Origin: a virus
IMG/VR virus record: IMGVR_UViG_3300035487_000257
Location: 1-20,497 of that record
Reading direction: 5' to 3' (one strand)
Length of the DNA stretch: 20,497 bases
The translations under genes and the position numbers were made by a program. Shown here one piece after another: positions 20,125-20,497 of the stretch. A model generated the notes under the pieces. It was not told the DNA's origin, did not search any database, and saw nothing but the letters and a program-made list of their open reading frames with translations. Numbering within the stretch: the first letter of the stretch is position 1; each line of letters begins with the position of its first letter.

Positions 20125-20186
20125 ATTTGTACTCCACTAATAATTATTAGAGCGAAAAACAACCACACTTGAGTTGATGCGCTCAT
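20121..20186 (-). CDS. 21-aa single-pass membrane micropeptide
   Basis: ATG 20186 overlaps the previous stop as ATGA and the frame ends in TGA that overlaps the next ATG in the same way. The peptide MSASTQVWLFFALIIISGVQ plus Ile is nearly all hydrophobic and would span the membrane once. Being coupled on both sides within an operon supports translation. Its size is like that of other phage membrane micropeptides; a function is not readable. Confidence 0.5.
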   Translation of the reverse strand: MSASTQVWLFFALIIISGVQI

Positions 20187-20278
20187 GCGGTCATTCCTAT
20201 CCAAAACCAGATTGAGCAAACTGCCCAAATCAATATTCCAAGCGTGTTTATGACTAGCGTGTAACGTGAAATATTCAT
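20183..20278 (-). CDS. 31-aa single-pass membrane micropeptide
   Basis: ATG 20278 overlaps the upstream TAA as TAATG, with a GAGGTG site about 5 nt ahead of it. The 31-residue peptide begins MNISRYTLVINTLGILIWAV and continues CSIWFWIGMTA. The core from about residue 7 to 28 is hydrophobic and rich in Trp and Ile, a clear membrane helix with a basic N-terminus, so the C-terminus may face outward. It ends in an ATGA overlap with the 21-codon membrane peptide. Two consecutive membrane micropeptides in an early operon suggest a small two-component membrane factor such as superinfection exclusion, which is speculation. Confidence 0.55.
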   Translation of the reverse strand: MNISRYTLVINTLGILIWAVCSIWFWIGMTA

Positions 20279-20497
20279 TACGCACCTCGTACATTTAAAA
20301 ATTCTAAATTGGGTTTGGTGAAGGGTGCTGGCTTTGAGTTTTGTAGGTATTTAAAGAAGTCATAAACCCATGCCTCAAAATCACTTGCTTGGGCTAGGTC
20401 TGTTGCTATCTTGCCTTTGTTCTCGTTGAATAATGCGGCAGCAAATATAGAGGCGGCTAAGTCTGTTGTGTCAGCGTTCTCGTTAATGCGGTCTAAT
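20278..20497 (-). CDS. C-terminal part of an early protein (5' end beyond window)
   Basis: The minus-strand frame enters from the window edge and ends at TAA 20278-20280, giving 72 residues: LDRINENADTTDLAASIFAA, then ALFNENKGKIATDLAQASDF, then EAWVYDFFKYLQNSKPAPFT and a final segment ending VRGA. It is helical with aromatic residues (EAWVYDFFKYL) and has no metal or nucleotide motif in the visible part. It overlaps the next start as TAATG. It is the most upstream visible gene of the early operon; family not recognised. Confidence 0.65.
   Translation of the reverse strand, partial: LDRINENADTTDLAASIFAAALFNENKGKIATDLAQASDFEAWVYDFFKYLQNSKPAPFTKPNLEFLNVRGA

Noticed and set aside
18743-20150. 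Plus-strand ORFs antisense to the erf operon
   Set aside because: The opposite strand has clear families (Erf, SSB-like) with chained starts; these are shadows.
1-20497. CRISPR array or insertion sequence
   Set aside because: No regularly spaced identical repeats and no transposase frame or terminal inverted repeats were found by reading both strands.

Overview
The window looks like about half of a temperate, short-tailed (podovirus-type) phage genome of moderate GC. No host chromosomal genes are visible. The phage identity rests on a P22-type portal, a scaffold, an SU10-like (DUF5309-type) major capsid protein, ejection-type internal virion proteins, a lysis cassette, a tyrosine integrase and an Erf-type annealing protein with a partner ssDNA-binding-like protein. 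The host is probably a proteobacterium (gamma or beta): the attachment site carries the 3' half of a tRNA-His(GTG) gene of that general type. Phage genes lie on both sides of that site, so this looks like attP of a non-integrated phage genome rather than the end of a prophage.

Region 1 (1-14241, + strand) is the late module. It begins with the end of one small gene and four tiny, very basic proteins (145-841). Next come a tail or DNA-stabilisation-like protein (845), a fibre-like protein (2323), a small GNAT-like virion-associated protein (2688), two Ala/Gln-rich virion proteins that look like halves of one family (3047, 4357) and two internal or ejection proteins (5063, 6107). The head genes follow: portal (7802), small portal-downstream protein (9964), scaffold (10201) and major capsid protein (11214). 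A strong terminator (12188-12216) follows the capsid gene. Downstream are a small conserved gene (12228), a 65-aa ORF (12512), a membrane-anchored protein whose 5' end is disrupted or unusual (12710), and a lysis cassette with a coiled-coil/TM protein, an M15 peptidase endolysin and a holin-like protein. A second terminator lies at 14219-14241. Tail and ejection genes precede the portal, the reverse of the P22 and T7 order.

Region 2 (14257-16447, - strand) is a compact accessory cassette. Nine tiny ORFs, mostly chained by ATGA-type overlaps, are read from a sigma70-like promoter at 16419-16447. They include a zinc-ribbon protein, a ribbon-helix-helix-like protein, a paralogous pair sharing NHxEALVLAL, and two micro-ORFs of 15 and 31 codons. 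None has a function I can name with confidence, so this is the best place in the window to look for an undescribed system.

Region 3 (about 16500-16960) is non-coding attP. It has a tRNA-His-derived core and repeated TTCCGAA-type elements on both sides, which resemble integrase arm sites.

Region 4 (16960-20497, - strand) is the early recombination/integration operon. In transcription order it has a partial gene, two tiny membrane peptides, a 51-aa ORF, Erf, an SSB-like protein, a 79-aa CxxC protein, an HTH-like protein, a 66-aa protein, a DUF4224 protein and the integrase. The repressor, terminase and replication genes are outside the window.
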